Of a stretch of 64,000 bases of DNA, positions 33,401 through 46,207 are shown in pieces. Every line of letters starts with the position of its first letter. Position 1 is the first letter of the stretch. Position numbers and translations under genes: made by a program. Source of the DNA: Cornus controversa (lineage: Eukaryota > Streptophyta > Magnoliopsida > Cornales > Cornaceae); contig CM048853.1 of the NCBI GenBank assembly GCA_026545225.1, positions 54,145,755 to 54,209,754 on the forward strand. The letters are read 5' to 3'. Below the pieces are notes generated by a model, which saw only the letters and a list, made by a program, of their open reading frames with translations, searched no databases and had not been told where the DNA came from.

Positions 33401-36245
33401 GTAATGCAGAGTGTGAGCAAATATATTCTAGTCAGTAAGTGTACGAATAAATGCAGGAAAAACTCTGTTAGATAAACTAAAATATGGCTCATCTGCACAC
33501 GATATTTACTCTTCATGTCAACATTGTACCATTCAATACCTTTTTCAGAGCAAGCTCATTATACCGACGAAGTGATGCTCCAGCAGAATGTGCAGTCTTG
33601 CCACTTGCATCTTTTGATGATTGTTTTTTGCCAGCCTTGGCCCTTACAACATATCTACATGGGGAAAAAATAAAAGAAAAAGACAACAATTCAAACAAAC
33701 TTGGCTCAAGTTTTCTTCCTTTCAAAACACTGAACAGCGATATGCAATAAAAGTATAAAACAACCATGCATAAATAACTAGAATTTCATCACAAGTTAAA
33801 GCAAAGTGCACTTCAAAAGAAAATAATAATAATAACAAATCAAAATATGATCGAATGCAAGCTTGTGCTTCAACAAACTAAGGACAACCATACTTTAACC
33901 ATGCAATGTCCATTAATTCTCTGACAGGAAGAATTACTGATTTAAAATATAATCAATGCCAAGGAAAGAGAAAATCAAAACATAGGAAAGATTTTATTGC
34001 AAAAATTCTGGATATTTTTTGTCATTCAATAGCATATGGATAATAGACCTGCAAAAGGGACGATGATGGATATAATGGACATATGCACACAGTTCGAAAA
34101 AGAATCTTATATTATATGCACTCCCCGAGTTCTTTTCACAACAAATATCCTTTATCAGGAGGAAATATACAAAAGGAACCAACTGTAGAAAAAGAATATG
34201 CCAAATCATATGGTTAACAAACATGAACTTTATACAGTCAGATAGCAATATAATAGCATCATACCAATGTGTAACAGAAAAAAAAAACAGATGAAGTAAA
34301 TATTAAGTTTACTGAAAATCAGTTTGCCATGAATATAAGGCACATGATACGGTAAGATGTCAAAAAGGAAAACGAAAGATAAACACTAACCTGTGGTATG
34401 TTTTCTGTGCAACAACAGAATTACCATCAAAGACACATCCAGCAAAGTGCCCACCACTTGCAAGCAACACAATTCTCAAATGGGTATTATTTCTAGGTTC
34501 ATGGATCAAATACTTCAATTTTTCAATCAATTCCCTCTCTGTCAAGCAAGGAATGCACCCACTATTATCATTCTCAAATGAAATATTCTCCGATTCGTCC
34601 AAAAACAAACATTTCCAAACCGAAACTCTCTCCCCTGTCTGCAGATACACAAATATTTTCTTTTTACCACTTTCAACCAATCTCCTATGTACATCGTTGC
34701 AGAGGGAGGATTCCTTGTCATCTTCATCTTCTGATCCCGATATGCTCGATATATCATAGTCTTTGAAAAAAGAATCACAGGTTGAATCATCAAAATCCTC
34801 CTCCTTCACAGTATCCTTTCCAGCAATACTTAGCTTTATCTGAGATCACACGTTGACAAGTAATACACTGTCAGTGGAATAGGAATACAATGCTTTCAAC
34901 TCTTTCTATTGTCAACTGGACACAATATGACAAGGGAATATCACAAAAATGAAGGATATACATAAGATGAAGCTGCAGGAAACTAATTCAACCAGCACAC
35001 TCCCAACCAAAATCATTGAGTTGCAATAGCAATGATAATTTCATGTTTTCCAAATCGATCATGCAGATTGTTTTGTTAGATTTTATCATAACCATTTTGA
35101 TTGAGGTATTAAAAGGGCCATAAACCGGCACGGTCTTTGTAAACTAAAAGGTGTTGTTAGGGGCGAACAATATAAAGACCTAACTTTTGACATTATGTAA
35201 CTAACCCCATATTCTCACACTTGAAGCTCAAGCTTTTACTTGATCAAGGCATACTGTTTAAAACATGCGTGACACAGATACAGTTACAGATACAGAACCT
35301 AAGCCAGAAAGGGCATTGGAGATTACGAAGTAGTACTGAACGTGATATAGAAAACAGTGACCGCAACAGTTTGCTTCGTCTAACACAGGCATTATAATGA
35401 ATCAGATTAGTACAACATAATAATTGAATAATTCATGCAGCATGAGCTGACTGAAGCTAGTAAATCCACCCTATTTCCTACTTGCATTGCTATGCTACAA
35501 AGTCAACAATAACCGGGAACTCTCTGGTACAGTTTTCTGTAGCAAGCAAATATGTTCATTCTATTTCAAGATAACTCATCTGTTTTAATCCAATACTAAC
35601 GATTTCACATCTATATCGAATAGCATATTTGACTTCATAAGTCGAAAAACTCCAATTTTCATCGCAAAACGATCAATTTCTGAAAATTAGTCCAACACTA
35701 ACCTAAATCTTCAATGAGTAGCAAAAGACATCACCTTTCATTAAAAAAATAAATAATAATAATAATAATATTGCATATTATGGCGATCTCGAATGTTGAC
35801 TAATTTTCAGCAAATTAAGTAATGATTTGCAGTAAAGGAGTAAAAAAATAATAATCTAAATTCATCAAACACTTATCTTATATCAATCAGTAAACCTACA
35901 AGTACAGAGATAGAGGGAATTTTTTACGTTGAATCGATGAATATCAGACTTGAAATGAGAACGCTGGTCTTGGAGCGATTCGAACTCGGCCTTACACGTA
36001 TTGCAAGACCATTTGCGGAGATCACTCTTTGAGCTTCGCTCTTCGGTCTCTGCTTCATCGTCGTCTAGGGTTTTGGCAGTAGAATTTGAAGGTGTTTCGA
36101 GTGGCTCTGATGAGGAAGTTAGAGATTGAAAGAGATGGCAAGAATCGAAGAATTCGGAGGGAACGTCGAAGATGGAACGGTGTCGTTTCTCTGGATTGAT
36201 GTTGCTGTTGGTACTGGCGTGACGAACGCGAACCTCGCTCGCCAT
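30495..36245 (-). CDS. VMS1: VMS1/ANKZF1-type peptidyl-tRNA hydrolase, seven exons
   Basis: Ribosome quality control factor. The family cleaves the nascent chain from peptidyl-tRNA on stalled 60S subunits and binds Cdc48/p97. Exons (minus strand): 36245-35928, 34839-34391, 33654-33540, 33094-32423, 31760-31683, 31152-31036 and 30758-30495, all GT-AG. They give 670 residues in unbroken frame. Features in order: a C2H2-like finger (CNTCKAEF…HFKSDIHRF) near residues 80-106; a VLRF1 hydrolase core (LLASGGHFAGCVF, then YVVRAKAGKKQSSKDASGKT with the presumed catalytic glutamine, then SAGASLRRYNE) at about 220-300; an ankyrin repeat (TPLHEATKSSNAQKVLEFLE, DPCIKDERGRTAYMLA) at about 420-480; a basic coiled coil (exon 5); a p97-binding VIM-like motif (REKRAAAAERRIAAL); and a treble-clef zinc finger (CSCCNVSLVG…YCSTSCMHVH) at the end. 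The start MASEVRVRHAST is the first ATG of the open frame. All expected domains are present, so it is probably functional. Exon edges were placed by eye. Confidence 0.9.
35497..35610 (+). repeat. Dispersed repeat inside VMS1 intron 1
   Basis: About 115 bp beginning agtcaacaataaccgggaac match 5748-5865 with roughly one difference in six. The match begins and ends abruptly at both sites. It is either an old short repeat or a leftover of the same duplication that copied the VTT exon. Confidence 0.6.
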
Positions 36246-36344
36246 TGTTGTCGTTTCAATTTCCTCTTCCTTTGGGTTCGTTGATACTTGATATGCTAGA
36301 TTGCGTTACTTCATACGACGTCGCTTTGGGACATAGATATTAGG

Positions 36345-36884
36345 AGTTGAACATGAGTTCGGCAACCCCAGCCGTACTAATTTTTTACGGACTTGGACAA
36401 GTATTTTTACAATTAGAGGTGAGTTTGGTTGAAAAACCTCAACCAAAATATATTATATTCAAATTATGATAATATTTTTCTTTTCAACTTTTTTATTTAA
36501 ATCTTAATTTATTGTATGTTAACACTTTGAATAATTAATTTTTTTTAAATTTGTTTGTAATTTTTTAGAAATATGCATGAAGTTCCTTTTTCTTTTTTCT
36601 TTTTTTTTTTGCTTAGGAGTAATCTAATGTGAAACTTATTAAAGATCACTTTAAATTTTTAATAAATAAAATTGGTGATATAAATAACCTGAATTAATCC
36701 AATTTTTTATCCGAAATTTCAACCCGAGTTGCAAACTCAAGTTTAAAAATTTTAAGAATGGATTGGGTTAAGATTGAGTAGTTAGGGTTAGATGTTGAGT
36801 TAGGATTGAACATTTGATATGTAGGATTGAGACTGAGTTGTATCTTTAATTCATCCAACATGCTCGAGTTACAACCCTAATATT

Positions 36885-36885
<1 letters not shown>
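36345..36885. mobile_element. Diverged relative of the hAT MITE at 11.7 kb
   Basis: Shares long internal blocks with 11742-12359, for example aatctaatgtgaaacttatt, agatcactttaaattttta and the cccgagttg words near the right end (acaaccctaa). The left end tagg(a)gttgaac is altered, and no clear 8-bp duplication remains. It lies about 100 bp upstream of the VMS1 start codon on the other strand. Confidence 0.65.
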
Positions 36886-36920
<35 letters not shown>

Positions 36921-37121
36921 AATGATAGATAATTAGTCAGGCAGAATTGTCATACTTACCCTAAGTTTGTGTAAATATATATTCCCCATATAGGTATATA
37001 TATATATATATTTTCTTCGCAAAAATCAGTAATGTTGGATTACAAAACTTAAAATAGGGGAAGAGTGGAAAAAGTGATTTGTTGTATTAGGAAAAGAGAA
37101 AGTGGGTTCCTGATGGATGGT
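36886..37121. repeat. (AT)n microsatellite region
   Basis: A perfect (at)n run at about 36888-36916 and a second one at about 36993-37010 flank an otherwise AT-rich spacer. No gene was seen. Confidence 0.7.
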
Positions 37122-37130
37122 TAGATTATT

Positions 37131-37955
37131 GGGAAAATTAGATTTTGGTAACTAAAATTAAAAAAAATTGTTTTACAATGACTTTAAACTCAATAAAAGG
37201 TAAATAGTGATCAATCTTAAAAAATAATTGCCAATGAGTGGCTATTTAATTTTGATGTTCAAAATACATTTCATTTTATTTAGAAATTCTCAATCCCTTA
37301 TTCATTTTCTCCAATCTCAATCTTAAATATCAAAGTTTCAAAAGACATAAAAGAATCTCTCTATATATATATAAAGAGAGACATATGTTCATCTTATGAA
37401 TTTTTTTTCTTTGCTAGATTTCAGGGCTCCAAAGATGCGACAAAAGTTATAATTTAAGATGAATTAACTATTTAAGGCGTGATATAAGTAAAGAAAGATT
37501 ATTAGCTTGAGATGAATTAACTATTTGAGACCTGATATAACTAAAGAATGATTTAGAGAAGAAGTTGATAATCAACTATCATGGGGCAATATTTTTATTA
37601 GCCAAGTTTATTCATATCCTCCAATATTTCTTATTAATAAATAATTGCACCCAAATTATGTTTTTTTTTGTTAATAAGATATTAATATACAGGAATATAT
37701 ATATAGTTATATCTTCTTTAAAATGTATATATGTTCATATATTGTATACAAGTCATTGGATTCTTTGAAGTTTGTGATATTTGGGTTTTAAAAAAATGAA
37801 AAAATAATAGGAATCTATGAAGAGAAGGAATGGTATTTTGAGCTTTAAAATTAATTGGTCACTCATTAGCAATTATAATATTCACCTTTTATTGAGTTTA
37901 AGGTCACTAAAAAGTAATATTTTTTCAATTTTGGTGACTGTAATCTAATTTTTCC
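37131..37955. mobile_element. Mutator-like MITE with exact 9-bp target-site duplication
   Basis: An 825-bp element. The left end gggaaaattagattttggta and the reverse-complemented right end ggaaaaattagattacagtc start imperfect inverted repeats of about 120 bp. These share taaactcaataaaaggt and aatgagtg(g/a). The 9-bp duplication tagattatt (37122-37130 and 37956-37964) is exact, the length typical of Mutator-superfamily transposition. The interior is AT-rich and non-coding. Confidence 0.8.
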
Positions 37956-38677
37956 TAGATTATTTTTCAACGGTTACCATGCTTGATGTGGAAGAGAGTT
38001 TTTCTTTTTCGGAGATTTCTTGAATGTAGGAATCCCACAACTGATAAAATATTATTTTTTATTATTATATGAAATCATAAAAAATAAAGTCTTATTAGTG
38101 GTGGAAATTTTCATACATGAAATCCCCGTGATATGTAATAATTTCCCGTGCAAGAAATCAATTCTGATATACACATAAATTTTGAAGTCATTTTAATTTT
38201 TAAGAAATTAGTTTAGAGGTGTTAATCAATTATTTTCGACGGTTACTTATACGGTTATACCTGATGTGGAAGAGATTTCTTCTTTATCCACAAGCAAGAT
38301 ATCAGTTATGATATACATATATATTTTGAAGTTATTTTGAATTTTTGAGAGAATAGTTTTAAGGTGTTAATCAAAGCTTTTTGATCCTCCCACCATTCAT
38401 ATATTTTGGGACAGGGGTAGTACTATTTTATGTTTTCTTGTTTTCAATGAGCAATTCATTTTTTTTTTCTTCTAGAAAACTGAATAATGAGCAATGCATT
38501 AATCCAATTCCATGCTTTTTTTTTTTTTTTTTATGTTTTGCGGGTGTAGTAAGTTATTTGGTACTATTTACTGCAATCCATTGTAAAAATTTTTGGAAAC
38601 AATAGATTCATGAACATCTTTTTCTCTTTTGGACCATTCATGTATTAATTCTCTTCATATGAGATGGGTGATAATAT

Positions 38678-39738
38678 TAGGGGTGCATAAAAATACATCC
38701 AAATTGAATTAGACAGTTTCGTCTAATTTTTTTGACTGTCCGATTCAATTACGGTTATGAAATATTAGAGTTTTCATATCTCTGAAGACCGGACCGAACC
38801 GTTTATATATATAATATATTACATAATTTATAATATTATAAATTAACATAAACAATTAAGTTATAAGTGTAACCACTATAATAATATAGTAATATACTAA
38901 TACTCCAATCTTACACTCTTATATTATATTATATATATATATATATATATAAATAATTTTATATATAGTATATTAGAGGTGAATTGTAAAACTAAACTAA
39001 ATTAAATCGATTATTCACGATATAGTTCGATTTGATTCTATTAATTATAATGATTCGGTTCAATTTTACTTTTAAGTAGAAGAGACTTTATGATCTTGTC
39101 TCAAAAAACATCACAATCACACCCAGCTGAATCGTGTACTTGTAGATAACATGGCGGAGTAGTCATCTATGGAGCCACAGCAGATACATGTGTCGATTTT
39201 TATCCTCAAATGTTCTCTTGTGAGTTGTGAACAATGATGATCGTGTCACACTGTCACCGTCTCTCGAGAAATTTAGCTCCTCAATTGATGAGCTGCTTTA
39301 GTGAATAGAGACATGTAAACATTCGTATGCTGGGTTGGGTGCGAATCACTATCATCTATTTCTCTCCTCATCACATTTGTGTATGGTACTATTGTACAAA
39401 TAATAAATCAAGAATGCAATGTAGGCACAACTATTTAATTGAAGATGCAACACCATATTGCATTCTTTTTTTAATTGGGTTGCAATTTTGGAACTCGATA
39501 TATAATATGTTACATGAATATTGCATTCTCGAAATAAATATGTTACACAACTGAGTTATATTAATTAAGAGTGTACACGGTTCGGTTTGATCCGATTTTT
39601 ATTTTTTAATAAAAATTAAATTCTACGATCCAGTTATACTAAAAATATAATTGAACAAAACCGTAAAAAAATTGAACCGAACTGTTCGATCTGGACATAT
39701 TTGACTTTTCGATTTGGACGAATTTTTGTGCACCCCTA
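38678..39738. mobile_element. hAT-like element bounded by taggggtgca / tgcaccccta
   Basis: The terminal text tagggg­tgca at 38678 is exactly inverted at 39729-39738. Subterminal words (tttcgtctaattttt, gttcggtttgatccg, gaaccgaactgttcg) are the kind common in plant hAT MITEs. Long (ta)n tracts lie inside (about 38928-38952). No 8-bp duplication was identified. The element may be two nested copies, since a second set of cggttcggttt ends occurs near 39575. Confidence 0.6.
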
Positions 39739-39846
39739 ATATTAATGCTTCATTCTCAATTTCAAGTAGATTAAACCATTTTGTATACCATAATTCAGAT
39801 TGTGGGCTACCCCTTCTATCTCTAGTTCAATCTCTCTAAACTGATA

Positions 39847-39990
39847 AGATCTATAATACACCAAGTGTAAATATATCGAAAAAATTTGAATTATGCGTGT
39901 ACAACATGCAGAGTGGATCTCACTACACGTGTATAATACACAAGGTCTAGACTTATCCCGATATATTTACACCGGGTGTATTGTAGACTC
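39847..39990. repeat. Short inverted-repeat MITE
   Basis: The left text gatctataatacaccaagtg…aaatatatcg is inverted on the right as cgatatatttacaccgggtg…tattgtagac, giving an imperfect 144-bp hairpin. A related piece (tagattacgtctggtgtaaa, tatatctag) occurs at about 44678-44705. Confidence 0.65.
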
Positions 39991-42733
39991 ACTCGTCCAA
40001 ATTAGAGAGCAAATCAATTTTCTTGTATATTTTGCATATAGATGTTTTTTAGTGTATGTTACTTAACATCGTATCATAACAAATTAAGTCTTGAACTCGA
40101 AATTTCGGTGTTTTCTTGATAATTATTATTGATGCCAAATTAAAATAAAATAAAATCTCATGTAAAAACGTATGTTAAAGGATATTTGTAATACTTAAGT
40201 TAATTCCGCTCTAACTTGTGCACTCTCTTATGATTTGATTTGATTCGATTCGATTTGAGTTGATTTGATTCGATTCGACCTCTATTCAATATGAATTGTT
40301 AGGTGAATCTAGCTTCTCAATGAATCTTATTAAATTTGCAAAGCAAAGAAATAGGAGGTTTTGAAAATAAAAAGTTGATCATGATTTTAAAACATATATA
40401 AATATACAAAAAAAAAAAAAAATAGCGTTGGAATTCGACTTGAGTTGGTGACACGTTAACCCAAGTCGAACCTTAATTAAGTTCAAGTTAAAAATTTTAA
40501 CTCAAGTCCAATCTTAATTGTAAAAATGAATGTCCAAACATGTGAGAATTCGAGTTGGCCTTGTGTTGAGTTCATGTTAATCCGTTTAAGTTGCACCCTC
40601 GTAGATCAATAAACAATAAATATAAACACATACTTCTTTCCCACAAAATTAAACATAGATATTCTTAACTTTTGTATTTTTCTCAATCATTTTACCTTCC
40701 CAAACTGAGACTGAACAGAGAGAGGGGGTATTTCGAATTTAGTAAAGGGAATGGATAGTGGATAGAGAGGGATTCAATTCAAATTTAGTAAGACTATTAA
40801 GAGAGTTGACTTTTCTAACAAGTTATAAATTCTTTTTATTAATCATTGAATTGACTTTTCATATACCCTAAAACTAAGCTCAATTTAATGGTTAATAAAA
40901 GAGCTCATAACACATAACTCTTGTTACTAAAGGAGTCTATTGACATCATTACTATTGAAGATCATATGGGCATTTAGATTAGACATTTCTAACTTAGCCA
41001 CCATCATGTCAAATAAATTATTAGATTTTATTGGATCATGTGTTCTCAGTATGGGTGCATATGGTACAATTTTTTTACGATTCTTGGTAAAATTGAAATC
41101 GTTTACAAACATTTCTTAATTTTGGAGTCGAAACTGGAATTGTTGAGTTCGATTCCGGTTTCGGTTCTCCAATAATTCTTTGTTATTTTTTATTTTATTT
41201 TTAAACATTAGCAAGATGCACACTCATACTTGTGCACCCCTAGTTATAACAATATATGAGAAGCAATTAGTATATATATATATATATATATAGAATATTA
41301 GAACTTAGAAGCTAAATGTATTTATCTATATATTATATATTTTATATATAAATAAAACACTAGAATTTAGAAAGTATTAATATTTATTTATATATTATAT
41401 TATATATATATACACAGAACACTAGAACTTAGAAACTATTATTATTTATTTATATATTATATATTTTTTCTAATGACTCCGATTCATAAAATTTGAAACC
41501 AGAATTGAAACTGTAGTGAACGGTTTTATTCGATTCAATTATGGTTTTTTACGGTTTCGATTCTATCGATTTTTTTGTACACTTCTAGTTCTCAGCTAAT
41601 ACAAATTATCATGTAATCAAATGTATGAAATTTATTCAACTTTTTAATTTCATAGTAATTTGTGGTTGACCAAAATCACATAATTCTAGACTATCTAATA
41701 ATTTTTTGATTCAAAAAATTATTTGGCTTTTCAACAAAGCTCGATGTGCATGCCCTCCTCATTGGGTCAGTTCCAAGTGGAGCAAAATGGACACATGGTA
41801 TTAGTCTAAGATAAGCCAAAGACTTTGCTGTTAGGTATGTTTTAAGTGACTCATAATTCCTAAACATATCTAAAGGTTTATAAAAGAGTCATTCAATTCA
41901 TGTTTTAGGCTTGAATTTTGAGTTAAGAGCTGGAGTAGCATGGTTCCAAAATGAAAGTTCACTACAGTGGCATTATGCAATGAGTCGACAGCCAGGAGTC
42001 GGAGCATCATCTTCAGGTCAGTTCATGTGCCACTCGTTTTTTATTTTTATTCTCATTGACATCATTGCCCTCCTAACATGCCATGAAATATATTCAGAGT
42101 ACAACGGGAAGGTTCTAGATTTAACATGGAGACAAATTGGGCCCCCACTCTAACTCATTACTGCCATAATCTAAACTGTCCAATTAGTGGGCTCCACCAA
42201 TTTATTAGGATGATAGTAACCGAGGAAATTTCATGGTAACATTTTCATGTAGATAAAAATAAAAATAAAAAATCTTGAAGGGATTCATGGTTGACAAAAA
42301 GTGTGGAAGGATTGATTTCATGCAATGAGAGATTCATCAATTTGTCTAAACAATTGAGGTTTACAAGTTTTTTTTAATCCAATAGAAAGAGAGAATATGA
42401 GAAAAAAAAACTAAAAAAAAAAAAAAAAAGTGTACATTGAGATGAAAAAATATTGCTAGTATTATATAAAAAAAATAAAAAATCTACAAAAATCTATTGA
42501 AAAATGTTATATTTGTAATTTGCTTTGATATTTATACATCTCACTCTGAAATTCATTAAAATCTACCATTTAATGAAATTCTTCAAAATTTATGACTTTT
42601 TGAAAATACTTAAATTTTTGTTGACTTTTTAAAAATTCTAATTAAATACAACCAGATTTGTATGTACTCTTTAAAAGTCTGGATTAATAATTTTCTAAAA
42701 TTCTAATTGAATATATTCTCCTTTAGACATTTC

Positions 42734-42778
<45 letters not shown>

Positions 42779-43454
42779 ATTTAATAAGAAGCGTGTAAAG
42801 ACCCAATATTAAATAAAGTGAGTCAAGCAAGAACAACATTTTCGAACTTCTCAAACTAACAATCAATTAGTTCGAATAGTTTCATAATTCAACTAGTTAG
42901 AGCTCCCAATATTTAATTTTGCAATTCAACAAGCCGGTCTTGATCTCCAGCTTGTTTTTTGAGCTTGACCTCAAAAAGTGATCAAAGCCCTTATAATAAG
43001 TGTGCGTTTCTCTCTCTCCCCCTTGGCCCCTCCCCCAGGTGCCACAATGTAACCAACCATCATCATACCCACCAGCTTGATTTTTGAGCGTGATCAGAGC
43101 CCTTAGACCACCCCCACCTTACCATCATCATACCCACCAGCTTGACCTCAAAGAGTGATCAAAGCCCTTATAATAATTGTGCGTTTCTCTCTCCCCCCAG
43201 GTGACACAATGTACCACCGTATCCAACAAATCACAAAATTTAGCCCTTGTTTCGATAAATTGAAAAATAAAATAAAATAAAAATAACATTAATAATTAGA
43301 TATAAGAAAAGAAAAGAGAAGATAACATGTATTTATGTTTGGATAAATTATAAAATAAAAGAAAGAAAACGATTACATTCTTGTTTGGAAAAGGTGAAAG
43401 AAAGAAAAGAAAAGAAATCATTTTAATCAATTTGCTATTATGCTCTTTTGTGTT
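39991..43454. other. Intergenic AT-rich DNA with decayed repeats
   Basis: No confident gene. Features seen: a gattcgatt/gatttgatt minisatellite at about 40229-40280; a decayed hAT-like element around 41048-41590 (tatgggtgcatatgg on the left, tgtacacttctag on the right, with tgtgcacccctag inside near 41235); and a perfect (at)19 at 42739-42776. A direct repeat at about 42968-43062 and 43146-43215 shares gtgatcaaagcccttataat, gtgcgtttctctctc and cccaggtg. An open frame at 41911-42153 (RAGVAWFQNESSLQWHYAMS) resembles nothing I recognise. Confidence 0.5.
42739..42776. repeat. (AT)19 microsatellite
   Basis: A perfect 38-bp dinucleotide run, the longest I found. Similar runs occur at 49957-49980, 51524-51545, 51677-51712, 51919-51953, 56783-56801 and 60565-60590. 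Confidence 0.9.
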
Positions 43455-43463
43455 TATATTATA

Positions 43464-44367
43464 GTACAATACTTATGTCCAATCTTGGGTGGACGAACTT
43501 CATTCTCCAGCATGACGTGGGCCAACAAAAATTTGATAAATGCCCTAAAAATATAAAAAATTAAAAATAAATTAAATCTATTTTTAATGAGTTAACCCAA
43601 TAGACCCCTCTATAAATCCCTTTCTCTCAAGCAAAACCATCAAAATCTTTAATTATCTCTCTGTTTCAGGTAATATATATATATATATACCTAGTGTCGA
43701 AGAAATAATAAGGAATGACTTTCAAAAAAAGGTACATACATACAAAACCAAGAAGATAGATATCTCTAAAATAAGTTCAGTTTCATTTGAAATTTCAATC
43801 ATAAATTTCTTTTTGTTTGCTAATGGAGATAAAATTGAACGAAAAAAAAATTGGATTCAACTGCAAATAATGGGGTTTCTTTCATGTATTTCTCTCTGTT
43901 TTGAGTAAGATATATATATATTGTATTTCTTTCATACTATATATATATATATATATATTTTTTTTTTCTGTCATTGTTACAAATATATATATGTGTAATA
44001 TAAAGTATATATATATGAAAATTAGGATTTCTCAGTGGTGGTGGCGGAGGGTGGAGCGACAATAAGATGTTGTATGGATGTTGAGTTAGGTAAAGAGATT
44101 TGCTGCAAATATGGTAGCAGATATAAAGTGAGAGAGAGAATCATGATATGTTGCATATATATAGAGAGAGAAATACGAGAGAACGTGAGATGAGAGAGAA
44201 ATTTTTGTTAATTAATATTAATGAGAGATTATTGTTACTCGTTTGTTAACTTATTGAGTTTGACCCATTTTTAATTTTTAGATTTTTAAATGTGTCACTA
44301 TTTCACTGGATCACATTATGCAGGAGGGCAAAGTTCGTCCACCCAAGGTTGGACCTAAGTATTGTCC
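43464..44367. mobile_element. Mutator-like MITE nested in an older repeat
   Basis: A 904-bp element. The left end gtacaatacttatgtccaat with cttgggtggacgaac is inverted on the right as gttcgtccacccaagg … cctaagtattgtcc. Flanks tatattata (43455-43463) and tatattatc (44368-44376) match at 8 of 9 positions, consistent with a 9-bp Mutator-type duplication. It sits between outer text at about 43247-43440 (tagcccttgtttcgat, aagaaaagaaaag) and about 44590-44640 (cttttcttttctttcc, atccaaactagccc). These are themselves inverted, so an older element of about 1.4 kb was probably hit. Confidence 0.7.
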
Positions 44368-44376
44368 TATATTATC

Positions 44377-44938
44377 AGATATACCCAAATATCTTTTAAA
44401 TTTTGTTCTTTAAAATATTAGGATTATTTTTGGTATTTTGAAATATTCACTTATTTTTATCTTTTTTTTTTCAAATCTTTTCACTTTTGGGAGGATAGCA
44501 TATAAAAGATTTAGAGGGATACCCTCCAAATCACTCCTAGTCATTTATTTTCTCTTATTAATGATAATTTAAATACAAAAACTACTATCATTCCCTTTCT
44601 TTTCTTTTCTTTCCAATTTCATCAATCCAAACTAGCCCTTAGCAGCATAAATCCTCTCTCTCATACCAAAAGATCTAGATTACGTCTGGTGTAAATATAT
44701 CTAGTAAATTTAGATATATCTATTGTACACGACTCACAATACATATTAAACACATATGAACAAAATTTATATGTTAAACACATAGCAGCTAGTTAACTCA
44801 ACTCTCTCTGCGATAATAAAATGTAAAATAAATGATAATTAAAACGTCCTTAACTAGTCACCGGTAGAAAAACAACAATAACTAAAATTAAAAAAAGAAA
44901 AAGTAATAACAAATTAACAAACCTGATTAAATTACGAT
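44377..44938. other. 3' flank of the FLA gene
   Basis: Holds the outer right arm of the older repeat (to about 44640) and, nearest the gene, AT-rich sequence that would contain its 3' untranslated region and poly(A) signals on the minus strand. No separate gene was seen. Confidence 0.5.
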
Positions 44939-46207
44939 TTAGGACAATAAAACTGCGATAAATGACGCAGACACTATCACTACAGCTTTCAACCATGCAG
45001 GAGCTTTTACGTCGCCGGCGCCATTATCCGACGTGCTGTTCTCCGACTCAGCTGCGGGTCCTTCTGCAGGAGCTCCCTCCGGAGATGACATCGGTGGAGC
45101 TGGAGGAGAAAACACAGGGGACGGAGCCTTCGCAGATTTTGGCGCAGGGCTCGGAGCAGTAATGGCAGGAGCCGGCGCAGGCGAAGTGACAGGCTCTAGA
45201 GCTGGCGCCGGAGATGGCGATTTCCCGAACAACTCGGTTGGGAGAAGCACACTATCGATGGTGAAAATGCAGAGCGGCGTCGAGTCAATCACGGTCCCGG
45301 CAACTCGCGACGAGTCAACTCCGGAGTCGAGAGTGACGGAGTCGCCAGCGGTCGAAACGGTGAAATCAAAATTCCCGGAGCCGCTAGTCGCCAGCGTACT
45401 GATCGGATCTTTCGTCTTCTTCAACGTCGCAATAGGCGTGTAACTCGCCAATGCATGATACTGTAGGAGCGAGACCACCTCAACGTTGGTGAGCTTGTTC
45501 AGATCTGGCATTCCAGGAGCCTTAAACGCCTCATCATTCGGCGCAAACAGCGTCAAACCTTTATCCACCGCCGACTGATACAATTTGATCACACCAGTCG
45601 ATATAATCAACAACGCGAACGTCTTACATCCAGCCTTCTCCAACAACGCCGTTATGTTCACGTCGGAAGCCGACGGAGCCGGAGCCGTCAGAATCCCCGG
45701 GGCAACGATCGGCTTGCTGATCTCGAGAACAGATATATTGTAAGGCACTTGCTTGACCGATTTAGTGTAAGTAGAGTCCAGAGCCGAGCCGGGAGCGGCG
45801 GAGCCGAAGCCGACCTTGCCACCTTTGAGGTCGGTGATGTTGACAAACCCTAAGTTTCCAGCTGCATTTCCGGTGGTTTGGTACAATGTGGTGGAGAGGG
45901 TGGTGCCTTTGGAGATCTGGTGGAGCTTTTGGGCATCGTAGTAGTCGAGGAGGACGTGGAGGGCAAGTTCGTTCTTGATGACAGAGAGGGGATGTTTGGC
46001 TGCGAGTGCTGACATGGCGGCGTTATTCAGAGCAAGGACAGTGATGGTCTGGCGGGTGTTGATATCATCGTCGAGCTTTGTTTGGGTGAGGTAGCTGTTG
46101 AAAAGGCTATAGTCTGGATAGTCCGAGAGAATGTCTGTGATGTTGTGAGCTTTGGTGGAAATGGCAATGAGAGAGAGAGTGAGGAGACAAAGGTGTACTG
46201 CACCCAT
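44939..46207 (-). CDS. FLA: Fasciclin-like arabinogalactan protein, FLA8/FLA10-like, single exon
   Basis: Cell-surface glycoprotein involved in wall adhesion and expansion. The chosen start (46207, [16 protein letters not shown]) gives 422 residues with a normal signal peptide. An in-frame ATG at 46252 would add 15 residues before it and is less likely. Domains: signal peptide about 1-20; FAS1 domain 1 about 22-165 ([23 protein letters not shown]); FAS1 domain 2 about 183-325 ([33 protein letters not shown]). A proline/alanine/serine arabinogalactan region follows at about 333-395 ([19 protein letters not shown]), rich in AP/SP sites for hydroxyproline glycosylation. The C-terminal hydrophobic tail ([14 protein letters not shown]), after small residues, marks a GPI-anchor signal. 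N-glycosylation sequons (NIT, NIS) occur in the FAS domains. Length and order match the two-FAS, group B-like FLAs (FLA8, FLA10); I cannot separate these two. No defect was seen. Confidence 0.95.
   Translation of the reverse strand: MGAVHLCLLTLSLIAISTKAHNITDILSDYPDYSLFNSYLTQTKLDDDINTRQTITVLALNNAAMSALAAKHPLSVIKNELALHVLLDYYDAQKLHQISKGTTLSTTLYQTTGNAAGNLGFVNITDLKGGKVGFGSAAPGSALDSTYTKSVKQVPYNISVLEISKPIVAPGILTAPAPSASDVNITALLEKAGCKTFALLIISTGVIKLYQSAVDKGLTLFAPNDEAFKAPGMPDLNKLTNVEVVSLLQYHALASYTPIATLKKTKDPISTLATSGSGNFDFTVSTAGDSVTLDSGVDSSRVAGTVIDSTPLCIFTIDSVLLPTELFGKSPSPAPALEPVTSPAPAPAITAPSPAPKSAKAPSPVFSPPAPPMSSPEGAPAEGPAAESENSTSDNGAGDVKAPAWLKAVVIVSASFIAVLLS

Noticed and set aside
41911..42153. 80-codon open frame beginning MNFELRAGVAWFQ
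   Set aside because: Text looks partly protein-like, but I recognise no family and the surroundings are decayed repeats.
45033..45443. Plus-strand 136-codon open frame rich in A, G and S
   Set aside because: It is antisense to the proline-rich region and second FAS1 domain of the FLA gene; the GC-rich coding strand creates the open frame.
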